A stretch of DNA of 64,000 nt from Alistipes sp. (lineage in GTDB: Bacteria > Bacteroidota > Bacteroidia > Bacteroidales > Rikenellaceae), in the NCBI GenBank assembly GCA_022511345.1, contig JAFLRR010000014.1:1-64000 (forward strand), read 5' to 3'. Both the position numbers and the translations under genes were made by a program. Below the pieces are notes generated by a model that was given only the letters and a program-made list of their open reading frames with translations, did not search any database and was not told the DNA's origin. This document shows positions 62,896-64,000 of the stretch, piece by piece. Position 1 is the stretch's first letter. The number at the start of each line of letters is the position of its first letter.

Positions 62896-64000
62896 TGAAT
62901 ATACTTGCAGGCATCATAAAGCTGCTGCTCGGCTCCAAGGCCGACAAGGACCGCAAGCAGGTCATGCCCTATGTTGAGAAGATCAAGGCCGTCTATCCCG
63001 AGATTTCGGCCCTGAGCAACGACGAGCTTCGCGAGCGTTCGGCGCAGCTCCAGAAGCGCATCGCCGACTACATCGCTGCCGACGAGCAGTATGTCTCCGA
63101 CCGCCGCGCCGAGCTCGAGCAGAGCGAGCGCAGCGTCGAGGAGAAGGAGCGCATCGCCAAGGATATCGAGCTTCGCGTGAAGGCCATCGACGACAAGATC
63201 GAGGAGATTCTCGACGAGCTTCTGCCCGAGGCCTTCGCGGTGATGAAGGATACGGCCCGCCGCTTCGCCGAGAATGAAACGGTCGTTGTCACCGCCACGC
63301 AGTTCGACCGCGACCTGGCAGCCAATCCCGACCGCGACTTCGTCAAGATCGAGGGCGACAAGGCCGTCTACTCGACCCACTGGCACGCCGGCGGCAACGA
63401 CATCAAGTGGGACATGATTCACTACGACGTGCAGCTCTTCGGCGGCGTGGTGCTTCACAAGGGCAAGATAGCCGAGATGGCCACCGGCGAGGGCAAGACG
63501 CTCGTGGCGACTCTTCCTGTCTTCCTCAACGCTCTGGCGCACAAGGGAGTTCATCTTGTCACGGTCAACGACTACCTGGCCCGCCGCGATGCCGAGTGGA
63601 TGGGCCCGATGTATCAGTTCCACGGCCTCTCTGTCGACTGCATCGACCTGCACAAGCCCAACTCCGAGGCTCGCCGCAAGGCCTATGCCGCCGACATCAC
63701 CTTCGGTACCAACAACGAGTACGGCTTCGACTATCTGCGCGACAACATGGCCTCTTCGCCGCGCGATTTGGTGCAGCGCAAGCACCACTTCGCCATTGTC
63801 GACGAGGTCGACTCGGTGCTCATCGACGACGCCCGCACCCCTCTGATTATCTCGGGTCCCGTTCCCAAGGGCGAGGACCAGCTCTTCGAGCAGTACAAGC
63901 CGGCCATCGACAAGCTCTACAACCTTCAGAAGAACTTCGTCACGGGCATCCTGGCCGAGGCCCGCAAACTCATCGCCGACGGCAACCAGACCGACGGCGG
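62896..64000 (+). CDS. secA: Preprotein translocase ATPase SecA (3' end outside window)
   Basis: The first 368 codons of SecA, open to the window edge. Visible: Walker [39 protein letters not shown] and the DEAD-type [21 protein letters not shown] charged region at about 65-160 is an insertion common in Bacteroidetes SecA. It powers Sec export. The gene continues beyond 64000. Confidence 0.96.

Overview
The window looks like a chromosomal segment of a GC-rich member of the Bacteroidales, most likely Alistipes or another Rikenellaceae. The evidence is a Bacteroidales-type 5S rRNA, repeated promoters with the Bacteroidetes -7 element TAnnTTTG, SusC/SusD pairs, a hybrid two-component regulator, Bacteroidetes-specific families (DUF4296, DUF2723, DUF2851, DUF4988, GSCFA) and Bacteroidetes-type BtuG. 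I see no IS element, phage gene, tRNA or CRISPR array. The genus is inferred, not proven.

Layout. 1-1040: the 3' end of an rRNA operon (5S), its terminator, a 107-base duplication of that terminator region and several hairpins. 1045-1506: free methionine-R-sulfoxide reductase. 1515-11740 (minus): a tight run of ten genes with many ATGA overlaps: flippase, holB, folK, acidic lipoprotein, Ig-like lipoprotein, outer-membrane protein, rbfA, LolC/E-type permease, DUF4296 lipoprotein, amidohydrolase. 11990-13144 (plus): L25/Ctc and peptidyl-tRNA hydrolase. 13193-14236 (minus): a GH43 lipoprotein.

14433-37313 is a polysaccharide utilisation locus that fits glycosaminoglycans (chondroitin sulfate/hyaluronan). 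SusC, SusD and a third surface lipoprotein are read leftwards. From the same intergenic region GH88, PL8 chondroitin-ABC-type lyase and a serine-type sulfatase are read rightwards with overlapping start and stop codons, followed by two DUF4988 lipoproteins (one a beta-helix candidate lyase), a heparinase II/III-like lyase and a hybrid two-component sensor/regulator. Inferred flow: surface binding and import by SusCD and lipoproteins, lyase cleavage to unsaturated oligosaccharides, desulfation, GH88 removal of the unsaturated uronate, and sensing by the hybrid regulator. An imperfect 41-bp palindrome between the divergent operons is a candidate operator.

37505-48544 (plus): DUF2723 membrane glycosyltransferase-like protein, TatA with an unusual basic repeat tail, TatC, sufBCD-sufS, tmk and a DoxX-type protein. 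48627-49040 (minus): OsmC. 49189-53878: a large TPR protein with an outer-membrane beta-barrel. 53957-57500 (minus): cobalamin riboswitch, BtuG-like and BtuB-like genes. 57605-58438 (minus): ispE. 58474-64000 (plus): GSCFA protein, a degenerate alkaline-phosphatase-fold protein, SufE, SufT/DUF59, DUF2851 protein and the 5' part of secA, which runs off the window.

Points most worth a second look are the G9 tract inside the hybrid regulator, the palindrome between the divergent operons, the TatA repeat tail, and the phosphatase homologue that has lost nearly all metal ligands.
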